Assembly: GCA_965279075.1 (NCBI GenBank)
Contig: CBDIHI010000009.1
Span: 124,001 to 188,000 of the forward strand
From: SZAS-79 sp965279075
GTDB taxonomy: Bacteria > Pseudomonadota > Gammaproteobacteria > Burkholderiales > SG8-39
Length of the DNA stretch: 64,000 nt
Reading direction: 5' to 3'
Numbering within the stretch: the stretch's first letter is position 1; each line of letters begins with the position of its first letter. Below the pieces are notes generated by a model. That model made no database searches. It was given only the letters and a program-made list of their open reading frames with translations, and was not told where the DNA came from. Of this stretch, positions 7,338 through 16,263 are shown piece after piece. The translations under genes were made by a program, and so were the position numbers.

Positions 7338-8783
7338 TCAGCCCAGCGGCACCGCCACGAACCGCCGCGCGCCCTCGCGCTGCACCAGCAGCGCCACCGT
7401 CTTGCCCTTGGCCAGCGAACGCAGTTCTTCCACGCTGTTCACTGGCTTGCCGTTGAGCGACAGGATCACGTCGCCCGGCTGGAGCCCGGCGCGCGCGGCC
7501 GGGCCGTTGACGTCCTCGACGAGAAGGCCGCTGGCGACGTCCGCTTCGCGCTTCTCGTCGGCCGTCAGCGGGCGCACCGCCAACCCGAGCTTGCCGCCGT
7601 CGGCCTTCGAATCCGCCGCGGAGGCCACCTTGGGTTCGGTCAGCTCCGTGAGCTTCGCGTTCAGGCGCTCGACGCGGCCCTTCCTCCAGACTTCGATCGT
7701 CGCGGCCGTTCCGGGCGATGCCTCGCTCACCGCGAGCGGCAGGTCACTCGACCGGTTGATGTCGCGCCCGTTGAACTTGAGGATCACGTCACCCGGCTGC
7801 AGGCCGGCCTTGGCGGCGGGGCCTTCCTTCTCGACGGAGGCCACCAGCGCGCCGGCGGCCTTGGGCAGGCCGAACGAGTCGACGATGCCCTGGTCGATGT
7901 CCTGGATCGACACGCCGAGTTTCGCGCGGCTGACGCGGCCGGTGGCCACCAGCTGGCCTTCCACCTTCATCGCCACGTCAATGGGAATCGCGAACGACAG
8001 GCCCTGGTAGCCGCCGGTGCGCGAGTAGATCTGCGAGTTGATGCCGATCACCTCACCCGCGAGGTTGAACAGCGGCCCGCCCGAGTTGCCCGGGTTGACG
8101 GCCGCGTCGGTCTGGATGAACGGCACGTAGTTTTCCTCGGGCAGCGCGCGCGACTTGGCGCTGACGATGCCGGCGGTCACGCTGTTCTCGAAGCCGTAGG
8201 GCGAGCCGATCGCGACGACCCATTCGCCGACGCGGGTGGCCGCGGGATTGCCGATCTTCACGGTGGGCAGGCCCTTCGCGTCGATGCGCAGCACCGCGAC
8301 GTCCGTCTTCTTGTCGATGCCCACCACTTTCGCGACGAGTTCGCGCCCGTCGGTGAGGCGCACGGTGACCTTGTTCGCGTCGGCGACGACATGCGCGTTC
8401 GTCAGGACCACGCCGTCGGCGCTGACGATGAAGCCGGAGCCTTCGCCTGTCGTCGGTGCACTGGGGCCCTGCTGGCCCGGCACGCCGAAGCGGCGGAAGA
8501 ACTCGCCGAACGGGGAATTCTTCAGCTCGTCGGGCAGCTCGTAGGCGGTCTTCGCCATCGCGCTGACCTTGATGTTGACCACCGCCGGGCCGTTCTGCTC
8601 GACCAGCGTGGCGATGTCGGGCAGCGGGCGCGACGCGATGCCCTGCACCACGGCCTGCGGTGCCGGGGAGCTCATCGCCTGCGCGGACGCGAGCCCCGGC
8701 CCGCCCGACTGCGAAATGCCACCGGCGACGGCCGCCGCAATACCGGCGACGACGAAATAGGAAGCAACGGATTTGCTAGTCAT
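7338..8783 (-). CDS. HtrA/Deg-family periplasmic serine protease (MucD/DegQ-like)
   Basis: 481 aa. A hydrophobic N-terminus (about 7-28) acts as signal or anchor. The trypsin-like domain has H131 (TNAHVV), D161 (KKTDVAVL) and S234 (GNSGGP). Two PDZ domains follow, with GLQPGDVIL cores in each. This is the standard layout of periplasmic quality-control proteases that degrade misfolded proteins. The gene is monocistronic on the minus strand; a 15-bp palindrome (8869-8883) lies about 90 bp upstream of the start and is the best candidate control site. Whether it is DegP, DegQ or MucD cannot be settled from sequence alone. Confidence 0.95.
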   Translation of the reverse strand: MTSKSVASYFVVAGIAAAVAGGISQSGGPGLASAQAMSSPAPQAVVQGIASRPLPDIATLVEQNGPAVVNIKVSAMAKTAYELPDELKNSPFGEFFRRFGVPGQQGPSAPTTGEGSGFIVSADGVVLTNAHVVADANKVTVRLTDGRELVAKVVGIDKKTDVAVLRIDAKGLPTVKIGNPAATRVGEWVVAIGSPYGFENSVTAGIVSAKSRALPEENYVPFIQTDAAVNPGNSGGPLFNLAGEVIGINSQIYSRTGGYQGLSFAIPIDVAMKVEGQLVATGRVSRAKLGVSIQDIDQGIVDSFGLPKAAGALVASVEKEGPAAKAGLQPGDVILKFNGRDINRSSDLPLAVSEASPGTAATIEVWRKGRVERLNAKLTELTEPKVASAADSKADGGKLGLAVRPLTADEKREADVASGLLVEDVNGPAARAGLQPGDVILSLNGKPVNSVEELRSLAKGKTVALLVQREGARRFVAVPLG

Positions 8784-8868
8784 GATGAGGAACCCCTCGG
8801 TAGGTGCGATGTACCCGCGTTAGAGGGGCCACTCTGGCCGCAAGTTGCCGCGGCATCTGTATGACTGT

Positions 8869-8883
8869 GTAACAACTTGTTAC
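8869..8883. promoter_or_regulatory. 15-bp palindrome upstream of htrA
   Basis: GTAACAA-C-TTGTTAC is a perfect 7-1-7 inverted repeat 86-100 bp upstream of the htrA start and beyond the 3' end of the CDF gene. A further CAAGTTG at 8841-8847 is complementary to CAACTTG at 8873-8879. Its position suits an activator or repressor site for htrA; the regulator is unknown. Confidence 0.4.
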
Positions 8884-8908
8884 CGGGAGGGGCTTCCCGG
8901 GGACGCCC

Positions 8909-9832
8909 TCAGGCGTGCCGGGGACGGCCCGGGGCCGCCGGGCAGCCGCCCGATTCCACCTGGATGGTGCTGTGGTGGATGTGGAAACGTTCGTCCAGCA
9001 CGCGCGCGACGCCGGCGAGCGCGCTTTCCGAATCCGCCGCGCTGAGGACCACGACGTGCGCAGACAGGCTGGTTTCGCGGCTGGCGACGGCCCACACATG
9101 CAGGTCGTGCACCCCGCAGACGCCCGGGACTTCAAGGATGCTGGAACGCACCTGCCCGATATCCAGCCCGTCCGGGACACCCTCCAGCAGGATGTTCACG
9201 CTGGCGCGGAACAGGACCCAGGTGCGCGGCACCACCCACAGCCCGATCAGCACGGCGACCAGGGGATCGACCCAGGTGTAGCCGGTGGCCATGATGACCA
9301 GCGCCGCGACGATCACGCCCGCGGAGCCCACGAGGTCCGCCATCACCTCGAGATAGGCGCCCTTCATGTTGAGGTTTGTCGAGCTGCCCGCGTGGAGCAA
9401 CCGCGCTGCGAGCAGGTTTACGGCAAAGCCGAGCGCGGCGACCACCAGCATGCCGGCGGTCTGGATGGGCGCGGGCTGCACGAAGCGCTGCCAGGCCTCG
9501 TACAGGATGTAGAGGGCGACCACGAAGAGCAGCGCGGCGTTGAACGCCGCGGCGAGGATCTCGAAGCGCTGGTAGCCGAAGGTGCGCTTGGCGTCCGGCG
9601 GCAGGCGCCCGAGGCGCACGGCGGCCAGCGACACGGCGAGCGCTGCGCTGTCGGTGAACATGTGCGCGGCATCCGAGAGCAGCGCAAGGCTGCCGGTCAG
9701 CCAGCCGGCGACCACCTCCACCAGCATGAAGCCGCCGGTAAGGGCGAGCGCGAACCACAGGGTGCGCTCGTTGCCGGCCGCCACATCCACATGGTGGTGG
9801 CCATGGTGGTGGTGGTGGTCGTGACCCGCCAT
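8909..9832 (-). CDS. Cation diffusion facilitator (CDF/CzcD-like metal exporter)
   Basis: 307 aa inner-membrane transporter that should export Zn(II) or related divalent metals in exchange for protons. The N-terminus is strikingly His-rich (HDHHHHHGHHH, residues 4-14). TM2 carries the site motif H57xxxD61 (AHMFTD); about six TM segments are followed by a cytoplasmic C-terminal domain starting near VLFRASVNILLEGVP. It begins 10 bp after glmS in the same direction, so it may be the distal gene of glmU-glmS. The linkage to cell-wall precursor genes is unexplained. Metal specificity is unproven. Confidence 0.93.
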   Translation of the reverse strand: MAGHDHHHHHGHHHVDVAAGNERTLWFALALTGGFMLVEVVAGWLTGSLALLSDAAHMFTDSAALAVSLAAVRLGRLPPDAKRTFGYQRFEILAAAFNAALLFVVALYILYEAWQRFVQPAPIQTAGMLVVAALGFAVNLLAARLLHAGSSTNLNMKGAYLEVMADLVGSAGVIVAALVIMATGYTWVDPLVAVLIGLWVVPRTWVLFRASVNILLEGVPDGLDIGQVRSSILEVPGVCGVHDLHVWAVASRETSLSAHVVVLSAADSESALAGVARVLDERFHIHHSTIQVESGGCPAAPGRPRHA

Positions 9833-9842
9833 GCTCCCGGCG

Positions 9843-11681
9843 CTACTCCACCGTCACCGACTTGGCGAGGTTGCGCGGCTTGTCCACGTCGTTGCCGCGC
9901 GCAAGGGCTGCGTGATAGGCGAGCAGTTGCAGCGGCAGAACGTGCAGGATCGGGGAAAGGATCCCGGCGTGGTCGGGCATGCGAATCACGTGCAGGCCGT
10001 CGCCGTCGGTGAGCCTGGTGTCCTCGTCAGCCAGGACGTGCAGTTCTCCGCCGCGCGCGCGCACCTCCTGCAGGTTGGACTTCAGCTTCTCGAGCAGCGC
10101 GTCGTTCGGCGCGATCGCCACGACCGGCATGTCCCGGTCGACCAGCGCGAGCGGCCCGTGCTTGAGTTCCCCTGCCGCATAGGCTTCGGCGTGGATGTAG
10201 GAGATCTCCTTGAGCTTCAATGCGCCTTCCATCGCGATCGGGTAATGCACGCCGCGGCCGAGGAAAAGCGCATGCTGCCGGGTGGCGAACTTTTCGGCCC
10301 ACATCTTCACCTGCGGTTCGACCTGCAGCACCTTCTGCATCGCCACCGGCAGGTGACGCAGCGCGTGCAGGACTTCAAGTTCCCGCTCCTTGGCCAGCTT
10401 GCCGCGCATCTTGGCGAGCACCAGCGTAAGCAGCACCATCGCCGCGAGCTGCGTGGTGAAGGCCTTGGTCGAGGCGACGCCGATCTCAGGGCCGGCGCGG
10501 GTCAGGAAGCGCAGCCCGGACTCGCGCACCAGCGAGCTTTCCGGCGAGTTGCAGATGGAAAGGCAGAACTCGTGGCCCATTGCCTTGGCGTGCTTGAGGG
10601 CTGCGATGGTGTCGGCGGTCTCGCCGGACTGGGAGATCGTGACCACCAGGCGCTTCGGGTTGGGCACGGAAACGCGGTAGCGGTATTCGCTCGCGATCTC
10701 GACCTCGCAGGGCAGGCCCGCCATGGCCTCGATCCAGTACCTGGCCACCAGCCCGGCGTTCAGGCTGGTGCCGCAGGCGAGCACCAGCACCGAGTCGACC
10801 TCCCTGAACACCGCGTCCGCCCCCGCGCCGAAGAGCTGCGGCGAGATCGACTGGGCGCCGGTCACCATCTCGAGCGTGTTCGCCACCGCGATCGGCTGCT
10901 CGAAGATCTCCTTCTGCATGTAGTGGCGGTACTCGCCCAGCTCGACGGCCGCGGCCGACAGGCTGCTTGTCTGCACGGGGCGCTCGACCACCGCGCCGCC
11001 CTTGTCGACCACCGTGGCGCCGTCGCCGCGGACCTCGGCGACATCGCCCTCCTCAAGGTAGACCACCTGCTGCGTGACCTGCACCAGCGCCGAGGCATCC
11101 GAGGCGGCGAAATTCTCGCCCTTGCCGAGGCCCAGCAGCAGCGGCGCGCCCATGCGCGCGGCGACCAGCCGGTCGGGCTCGGCCTGCGACACCACGGCGA
11201 TCGCGTAGGCGCCGACCAGCTGCGCCACCGCCTTTCTTACCGCGTCGAAGAGCCTGCCGCCACCGGCGAGGTTGGAATGGACCAGGTGGGCGATGACCTC
11301 GGTGTCGGTGTCGGAGACGAAACTGTAACCCTGCGCGGCGAGCTTGGCGCGCATCTCCTCGTGGTTCTCGATGATGCCGTTGTGCACGACCGAGACGCCC
11401 GAGGACACATGCGGGTGCGCGTTCTTTTCGGAGGGCACGCCATGCGTGGCCCAGCGGGTGTGGGCGATGCCCGTATGGCCGTCGAGGTGCTGCTCGCTGG
11501 CAAGCCTTTCCAGTTCCACCACTCGCCCGGTCGAGCGCAGGCGCTTCAGCGCGTGCGCCTGCCCGGACTCGAGCACGGCGACGCCGGCCGAATCGTAGCC
11601 GCGGTACTCGAGGCGCTTGAGGCCCTCCAGCAGGATGGGAACGATGTTGCGCTGGGCGACCGCGCCGACGATGCCGCACAT
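9843..11681 (-). CDS. glmS: Glutamine-fructose-6-phosphate aminotransferase (isomerizing)
   Basis: 612 aa, full length. Converts fructose-6-phosphate and glutamine to glucosamine-6-phosphate, the first step to UDP-GlcNAc for peptidoglycan and LPS. It has the N-terminal nucleophile Cys2 (MCGIVGA), a class II glutaminase domain to about residue 240, then two SIS sugar-isomerase domains (CGTSLNAG, SQSGETADT, IGVASTKAFTTQ) and the conserved C-terminus AKSVTVE. It lies 3 bp downstream of glmU, an operon order common in proteobacteria. No glmS ribozyme is expected in this phylum and none is seen. Confidence 0.98.
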   Translation of the reverse strand: MCGIVGAVAQRNIVPILLEGLKRLEYRGYDSAGVAVLESGQAHALKRLRSTGRVVELERLASEQHLDGHTGIAHTRWATHGVPSEKNAHPHVSSGVSVVHNGIIENHEEMRAKLAAQGYSFVSDTDTEVIAHLVHSNLAGGGRLFDAVRKAVAQLVGAYAIAVVSQAEPDRLVAARMGAPLLLGLGKGENFAASDASALVQVTQQVVYLEEGDVAEVRGDGATVVDKGGAVVERPVQTSSLSAAAVELGEYRHYMQKEIFEQPIAVANTLEMVTGAQSISPQLFGAGADAVFREVDSVLVLACGTSLNAGLVARYWIEAMAGLPCEVEIASEYRYRVSVPNPKRLVVTISQSGETADTIAALKHAKAMGHEFCLSICNSPESSLVRESGLRFLTRAGPEIGVASTKAFTTQLAAMVLLTLVLAKMRGKLAKERELEVLHALRHLPVAMQKVLQVEPQVKMWAEKFATRQHALFLGRGVHYPIAMEGALKLKEISYIHAEAYAAGELKHGPLALVDRDMPVVAIAPNDALLEKLKSNLQEVRARGGELHVLADEDTRLTDGDGLHVIRMPDHAGILSPILHVLPLQLLAYHAALARGNDVDKPRNLAKSVTVE

Positions 11682-11684
11682 GGC

Positions 11685-13049
11685 TTAACCTCTTTTCTTC
11701 GGTGGCTTCCAGGCCGGGACGGAGACCTGCTTCGCGCGCGCGACGGTGAGCTGCCCCGCCGGCGTGTCCTTGCTGATGGTGGAACCCGCGCCGATGTACG
11801 AGCCCGCGGCGATCGTCACCGGCGCGACCAGCGTGGCGTTCGACCCGACGAACACGCCGTCCTCGATGACGGTGCGGCTCTTGTTCACGCCGTCGTAGTT
11901 GCAGGTGATGGTACCGGCGCCGATATTGACCTTGCTGCCCACGTCGCTGTCGCCCACGTAGGCGAGGTGGTTGGATTTCGACCCGCGGCCGATGCGGCTG
12001 TTCTTCACCTCGACGAAGTTCCCGATGTGGACTTCGTCGGCGAGCGCGGCGCCGGGCCGCAGCCGGGCGTACGGCCCGATGCGGCAGTCGGCGCCGACCG
12101 TGGCGTCCTCCATCAGCGAGAACGCATTGACCTGGGTGTCGGCGCCGATGGTGACGTTCCTCAGCACGCAGTTCGGGCCTATCCTCACCCGGTCGCCGAG
12201 CGTTACCCCGCCCTCAAAAACACAATTCACGTCGATGGCCACGTCGCGCCCGCAGGTGAGCCTGCCGCGGACATCGAACCGGTCCGGGTCGGCGAGCGTC
12301 ACGCCCGCGTCGAGCAACCGGTCTGCGACCGCGCGCTGGTGGATGCGCTCGAGGCCGGCGAGCTGGCGCCTGGAGTTCACGCCCTCGACCTCCCACAGGT
12401 GGGCCGGCTGCACGGTCTTCACGTCGACGCCGTCGGCCACGGCGAGCGCGATCACGTCGGTCAGGTAATACTCCTTCTGCGCGTTCTCGTTCTTCACGCG
12501 CGACAGCCACTCGGACAGGCGCACGGCCCCGGCGGCGAGGAACCCGGTGTTCCATTCGCGGATGGCGAGCTCGGCCCCGGTCGCGTCCTTCTGCTCGACG
12601 ATGCGCAGCATGCGGCCCTGCGCGTCACGCACGATGCGGCCGTAGCCGGTCGCGTCGTCGGCCATCGCGGTCATCACGCCCAGGCCGCCGCGGGAGGCCT
12701 CGACGAGCTCCTCCAGCGACGCGGCCTCGACCAGCGGCACATCGCCGTACAGCACGAGCACGTCCGCGTCCTTGTCCACGAAGGGCAACGCCTGCATCAC
12801 GGCGTGACCTGTGCCGAGTTGTTCCTCCTGCTCGGCCCACACCAGTGCGCCGTCGGCGGCAAAAGCCTCGCGTATCTGCGCCCCGCCATGCCCGTGGACG
12901 ACGATGATTTTCGCGGCGTGCAGCGACCGCGCGGTGTCGATCACGCGTCCGAGCAGCGACCTCCCGGCCAGCGAATGCAGCACCTTCGGCAGGTCCGAGT
13001 GCATGCGCTTGCCCTGGCCCGCGGCCAGCACGATGACGTTGAGGCTCAT
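11685..13049 (-). CDS. glmU: Bifunctional UDP-GlcNAc pyrophosphorylase / GlcN-1-P acetyltransferase
   Basis: 454 aa, the usual length. The N-terminal half is a uridylyltransferase with LAAGQGKRM near residue 8; the C-terminal half is a left-handed beta-helix of hexapeptide repeats (for example NVTIGADTQV, NIGAGTITCNYDGVNK) that acetylates glucosamine-1-phosphate. With GlmS it supplies UDP-GlcNAc in the cytoplasm. It is the first gene of the minus-strand glmU-glmS-CDF set, and its promoter must lie in 13050-13196, which it shares with the divergent phosphonate-transporter operon. Confidence 0.98.
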   Translation of the reverse strand: MSLNVIVLAAGQGKRMHSDLPKVLHSLAGRSLLGRVIDTARSLHAAKIIVVHGHGGAQIREAFAADGALVWAEQEEQLGTGHAVMQALPFVDKDADVLVLYGDVPLVEAASLEELVEASRGGLGVMTAMADDATGYGRIVRDAQGRMLRIVEQKDATGAELAIREWNTGFLAAGAVRLSEWLSRVKNENAQKEYYLTDVIALAVADGVDVKTVQPAHLWEVEGVNSRRQLAGLERIHQRAVADRLLDAGVTLADPDRFDVRGRLTCGRDVAIDVNCVFEGGVTLGDRVRIGPNCVLRNVTIGADTQVNAFSLMEDATVGADCRIGPYARLRPGAALADEVHIGNFVEVKNSRIGRGSKSNHLAYVGDSDVGSKVNIGAGTITCNYDGVNKSRTVIEDGVFVGSNATLVAPVTIAAGSYIGAGSTISKDTPAGQLTVARAKQVSVPAWKPPKKRG

Positions 13050-13162
13050 GCGGCGATTCTAGCATCGCCCCCCTTGCGGATAGCTTGCCGGGAACGCCAG
13101 AACTCCTTGAAAGATCGTTGGAAACCGGACTTGCTGGGGGTGCGGCCCTGCCGTTAAACTGA

Positions 13163-13180
13163 CCGTCATAAGTCTGTAAC
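13163..13180 (+). promoter_or_regulatory. Candidate Pho box (PhoB site)
   Basis: CCGTCAT-AAGT-CTGTAAC has the architecture of a Pho box: two 7-bp direct repeats close to CTGTCAT, separated by 4 bp (11-bp period). It precedes the phosphonate/phosphite-type transporter operon, as expected for a phosphate-starvation regulon. One reservation: it ends only 16 bp before the ATG, leaving little room for a separate -10 and a leader. Confidence 0.55.
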
Positions 13181-13196
13181 AACTCCCGGAGACACC

Positions 13197-14213
13197 ATGC
13201 GCCCCACCCGTACCGCGCTCGCCTCGTGCGCCGTCCTGCTGCTTATGAGTTTGTCCTGCGCGTACGCCCAGGAGGACTGCAGGAACCGCGGCGAACTCGA
13301 CAACGCGTACTGCGACGAGAACAAGGACCTGGTCGCCGACGCGCCCAGGGACGCGAAGAAATCGAAAAACCCCTCGACGCTCGTGTTCGCCTACACCCCG
13401 ATCGAGGACCCTGCGGTCTACCAGAACCTCTTCAAGCCTTTCACCGACCACCTCTCGACCTGCACCGGCAAGAAGGTCGTTTATTTCACCGTGCAGTCGA
13501 ACGCCTCCCAGATCGAAGCGATGCGCGCCGGGCGCCTGCACGTCACGGGCCTCGCCAGCGGGCAGGTCGGCTTCGCGGTGAACCTCGCGGGCGCCGTGCC
13601 CTTCGCGATCAAGGGCGACCAGTCCGGGCCGCGCACCTACACCCAGGTCGTGATCGTGAAGAAGGACAGCCCCTTCCACAAACTCGCCGACCTCAAGGGC
13701 AGGAAGGTCGCCCATACCTCGCCTTCCTCCAACTCCGGCAACCTCGCGCCGCGCGCGCTGTTTCCCGCCGAGGGCCTCGTGCCGGACAAGGACTACAAGG
13801 TGCTGTACTCCGGCAAGCACGACCAGTCGCTGATGGGCGTGGTGAACGGCGACTACGACGCCGCGCCGATCACCTCCGACATATACGATCGGTTCATCAA
13901 CCGCGGCATCATCAAGGACGGCGACCTGCGGATCATCTACAAGAGCGGGCGCTTCCCTACCTCCGCCTTCGCGCACTCGCACGACCTCGAGCCGCAGCTC
14001 GCCGAGCGCCTGAAGAAGTGCTTCTTCGACTACCGCTTCAGCCCCGAGATGAAGAAGGAGTTCCTCGGGGACGACCGGTTCCTGCCGGTCAGCTACAAGG
14101 ACGACTGGGCGCTGGTGCGCAAGGTGGCCGAGGATTCCGGCACGCCTTACAACCGCGCCGGGTACGACCGCGAACGAGCCGCGGAAGAGGCCGCCCGCAA
14201 CAAGAAGAAATGA
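13197..14213 (+). CDS. PhnD-type periplasmic substrate-binding protein 1
   Basis: 338 aa receptor of the phosphate/phosphite/phosphonate ABC family. The signal peptide is about 1-24 (ends AYA). A short N-terminal module with two Cys and an Asp-rich loop (CDENKDLVADAP) precedes the binding domain, which has the oxyanion-contact segment SPSSNSG and the second-lobe segment GDYDAAPITSDIY. GGAG at 13187-13190 is a good ribosome site. It is the first of three tandem paralogues. The ligand is unknown; phosphonate, phosphite, hypophosphite or phosphate esters are all possible. Confidence 0.9.
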   Translation: MRPTRTALASCAVLLLMSLSCAYAQEDCRNRGELDNAYCDENKDLVADAPRDAKKSKNPSTLVFAYTPIEDPAVYQNLFKPFTDHLSTCTGKKVVYFTVQSNASQIEAMRAGRLHVTGLASGQVGFAVNLAGAVPFAIKGDQSGPRTYTQVVIVKKDSPFHKLADLKGRKVAHTSPSSNSGNLAPRALFPAEGLVPDKDYKVLYSGKHDQSLMGVVNGDYDAAPITSDIYDRFINRGIIKDGDLRIIYKSGRFPTSAFAHSHDLEPQLAERLKKCFFDYRFSPEMKKEFLGDDRFLPVSYKDDWALVRKVAEDSGTPYNRAGYDRERAAEEAARNKKK

Positions 14214-14227
14214 CCGGAGGAGACCCC

Positions 14228-15262
14228 ATGAAGAACGCGATCCTGAAATCCATCCTGCTCGGCGCCGCGGGCGCCCTGCTCTCGGCCTCGGCCCTCGCCC
14301 AGGACGCCTGCAAGAACCGCGGCGACCTCGACCCGCAGTACTGCGACGAGAACGGCGACCTCGTCGCCGACACGCCGAAGGATCCGAAGAAGCTGAAGAC
14401 GCCGAACACGCTGGTCTTCACTTACACGCCAGTGGAAGACCCGGCCGTCTACGAGAAGGTGTTCAAGCCGTTCACCGACCACCTTGCCAGCTGCATGGGA
14501 AAGCGCGTCGTGTTCTTCCAGGTGCAGTCGAACGCCGCCGAGATCGAGGCTATGCGCTCCGGGCGCCTGCACGTGGGCGGCTTCTCCACCGGGCCGACGG
14601 CCTTCGCGGTGAACATCGCCGGCGCCGTGCCGTTCGCGGTCAAGGGCTACGAGAAGGAGTTCCAGGGCTACAACCTGATCGTGGTCGTGAAGAAGGACAG
14701 CCCGTTCCAGAAGCTCGCCGACCTGAAGGGGAAGAAGGTCGCGCACACCGCGCCCTCGTCCAACTCGGGGCACATGGCGCCGGTGGCGCTGTTCCCGAAC
14801 GAGGGCCTCACGCCCGGCAAGGACTACAACATCCTGTTCTCGGGCAAGCACGACCAGTCGATCCTCGGGGTGAACTCGGGCGACTACGACGCGGCGGCGG
14901 TCGCCTCCGACGTGTTCCATCGCATGGGCGGGCGCGGCCAGATCGACGAGAAGAACTTCCGCATCATCTACCGCAGCGCGAAGTTCCCGACCTCGTCGTT
15001 CTCCTACGCGCACGACCTCGAGCCGGTGTTCCGCGACAAGATGCTGAAGTGCTTCTACGACTACCGCTTCACCGAGGACATGAAGAAGGCCTTCGACGGC
15101 GCGGACCGCTTCTTCCCGGTGACGTACAGGAAGGAGTGGGAAGTGGTGCGCAAGGTCGCCGAGTCCGGCGGCGAGGCGTTCAACCGCAGCGCCTACGAGA
15201 AGGAGTCGAAGCGCGAGGAAGAGGCGAAGAAGAAGGCCGCGGAGGCGAAGGCGAAAAAGTGA
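14228..15262 (+). CDS. PhnD-type periplasmic substrate-binding protein 2
   Basis: 344 aa paralogue of the preceding gene, with the same order of parts: signal peptide ending in ALAQ, Cys-Asp module (CDENGDLVADTP), PhnD fold with APSSNSG and GDYDAAAVASDVF, and a Lys/Glu/Ala-rich tail (EAKKKAAEAKAKK) longer than in its neighbours. A GGAGGAG ribosome site spans the 14-bp gap after gene 1. Similarity to copy 1 is high along the whole length, pointing to tandem duplication; some ligand-pocket neighbours differ (SGHMAP against SGNLAP), so the copies may have different affinities. Confidence 0.9.
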   Translation: MKNAILKSILLGAAGALLSASALAQDACKNRGDLDPQYCDENGDLVADTPKDPKKLKTPNTLVFTYTPVEDPAVYEKVFKPFTDHLASCMGKRVVFFQVQSNAAEIEAMRSGRLHVGGFSTGPTAFAVNIAGAVPFAVKGYEKEFQGYNLIVVVKKDSPFQKLADLKGKKVAHTAPSSNSGHMAPVALFPNEGLTPGKDYNILFSGKHDQSILGVNSGDYDAAAVASDVFHRMGGRGQIDEKNFRIIYRSAKFPTSSFSYAHDLEPVFRDKMLKCFYDYRFTEDMKKAFDGADRFFPVTYRKEWEVVRKVAESGGEAFNRSAYEKESKREEEAKKKAAEAKAKK

Positions 15263-16263
15263 CCCGGACCCTCGCCCTCGTCCTCTCAATCGTTTCCCTT
15301 GCCTCCGCCGGCGGCGCCCTCGCGCAGGACGCCTGCAAGAGCCGCGGCGAGCTCGACACGCCCTACTGCGACGAGGACGGCGACCTGCTGGCCGATGCGC
15401 CCCGCGACCCGAAGCGCCGCAAGGACCCGGACACACTGTTCTTCACCAATTCGCCGCTGGAAGACCCGGCGGTGTTCAAGAAGCTGATGGAGCCCTTCGT
15501 CGACCACCTCGCGAAGTGCACCACGAAGAAAATTCGCTTCTACGACGTGTACTCGAGCGCCGCCGCGATCGAGGCGATGCGCTCCGGGCGCATGCACCTC
15601 GGTACGATGTCCTCGGGCGACACGGCGTTCGCCGTCAACGTGGCGGGCGCGCACCCGATCGGCATCCGCGGCGACGCAAGTGGCCCGCAGGGCTACCAGC
15701 TGTGGATGATCGTCAAGGCCTCCAGCCCCTTCCAGAAGCTTTCCGACCTGAAGGGAAAGCGCGTCGCGCATACGACGCCGTCCTCGAACTCGGGCAACCT
15801 CGCGCCACGGTCCCTCTTCCCGGCCGAAGGCCTCGTGCCGGACAAGGATTACAAGGTGCTGTTCTCCGGCAAGCACGAGAACTCCGTGTCTGGCGTGGCC
15901 GCGGGCGACTTCGACGCAGCCCCGATCGCGCACGACATCCTCGTGCGCATGGCGGAGCGCGGCCTCGTGAAGATGGCCGACTTCCGCATCATCTGGAAGA
16001 GCCGCAACTTCCCGCCCGGCGGGCTGTCGATGGCGCACGACCTCGCGCCCACCCTGCAGCAGAAGATCCGGGACTGCACCTATGGCTTTCGCTACACGCC
16101 CGAGATGGTGAAGGGCTTCCAGGGCGCGGACCGCTGGCTGCCGATCGATTACAAGAAGGACTGGGAGATCGTTCGCAGGGTCGCGCAGGACAGCGGGCAG
16201 GCGTTCACCGCCTCGGCCTTCGAGAAGGAAAAGGCCCGCGCCGAAGCGGGGGGTAAGAAATGA
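15259..16263 (+). CDS. PhnD-type periplasmic substrate-binding protein 3 (GTG start)
   Basis: 334 aa third paralogue. The start is GTG at 15259, overlapping the TGA of copy 2 (GTGA); it gives a clean signal peptide VTRTLALVLSIVSLASAGGALAQ, so longer upstream readings are not needed. It has the Cys-Asp module (CDEDGDLLADAP), TPSSNSG and GDFDAAPIAHDIL. It is the most diverged copy: the TYTP motif of the others is NSPL here, and the pocket strand reads FYDVYSS. Its stop overlaps phnC by 4 bp. Translational coupling along the row is likely. Confidence 0.88.
   Translation: MTRTLALVLSIVSLASAGGALAQDACKSRGELDTPYCDEDGDLLADAPRDPKRRKDPDTLFFTNSPLEDPAVFKKLMEPFVDHLAKCTTKKIRFYDVYSSAAAIEAMRSGRMHLGTMSSGDTAFAVNVAGAHPIGIRGDASGPQGYQLWMIVKASSPFQKLSDLKGKRVAHTTPSSNSGNLAPRSLFPAEGLVPDKDYKVLFSGKHENSVSGVAAGDFDAAPIAHDILVRMAERGLVKMADFRIIWKSRNFPPGGLSMAHDLAPTLQQKIRDCTYGFRYTPEMVKGFQGADRWLPIDYKKDWEIVRRVAQDSGQAFTASAFEKEKARAEAGGKK

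Noticed and set aside
9831..13157. A very long open frame on the plus strand opposite glmS and glmU.
   Set aside because: It mirrors two intact, recognisable genes; its translation is Arg/His/Gln/Val-rich without domains, as expected for an antisense frame in GC-rich coding DNA.
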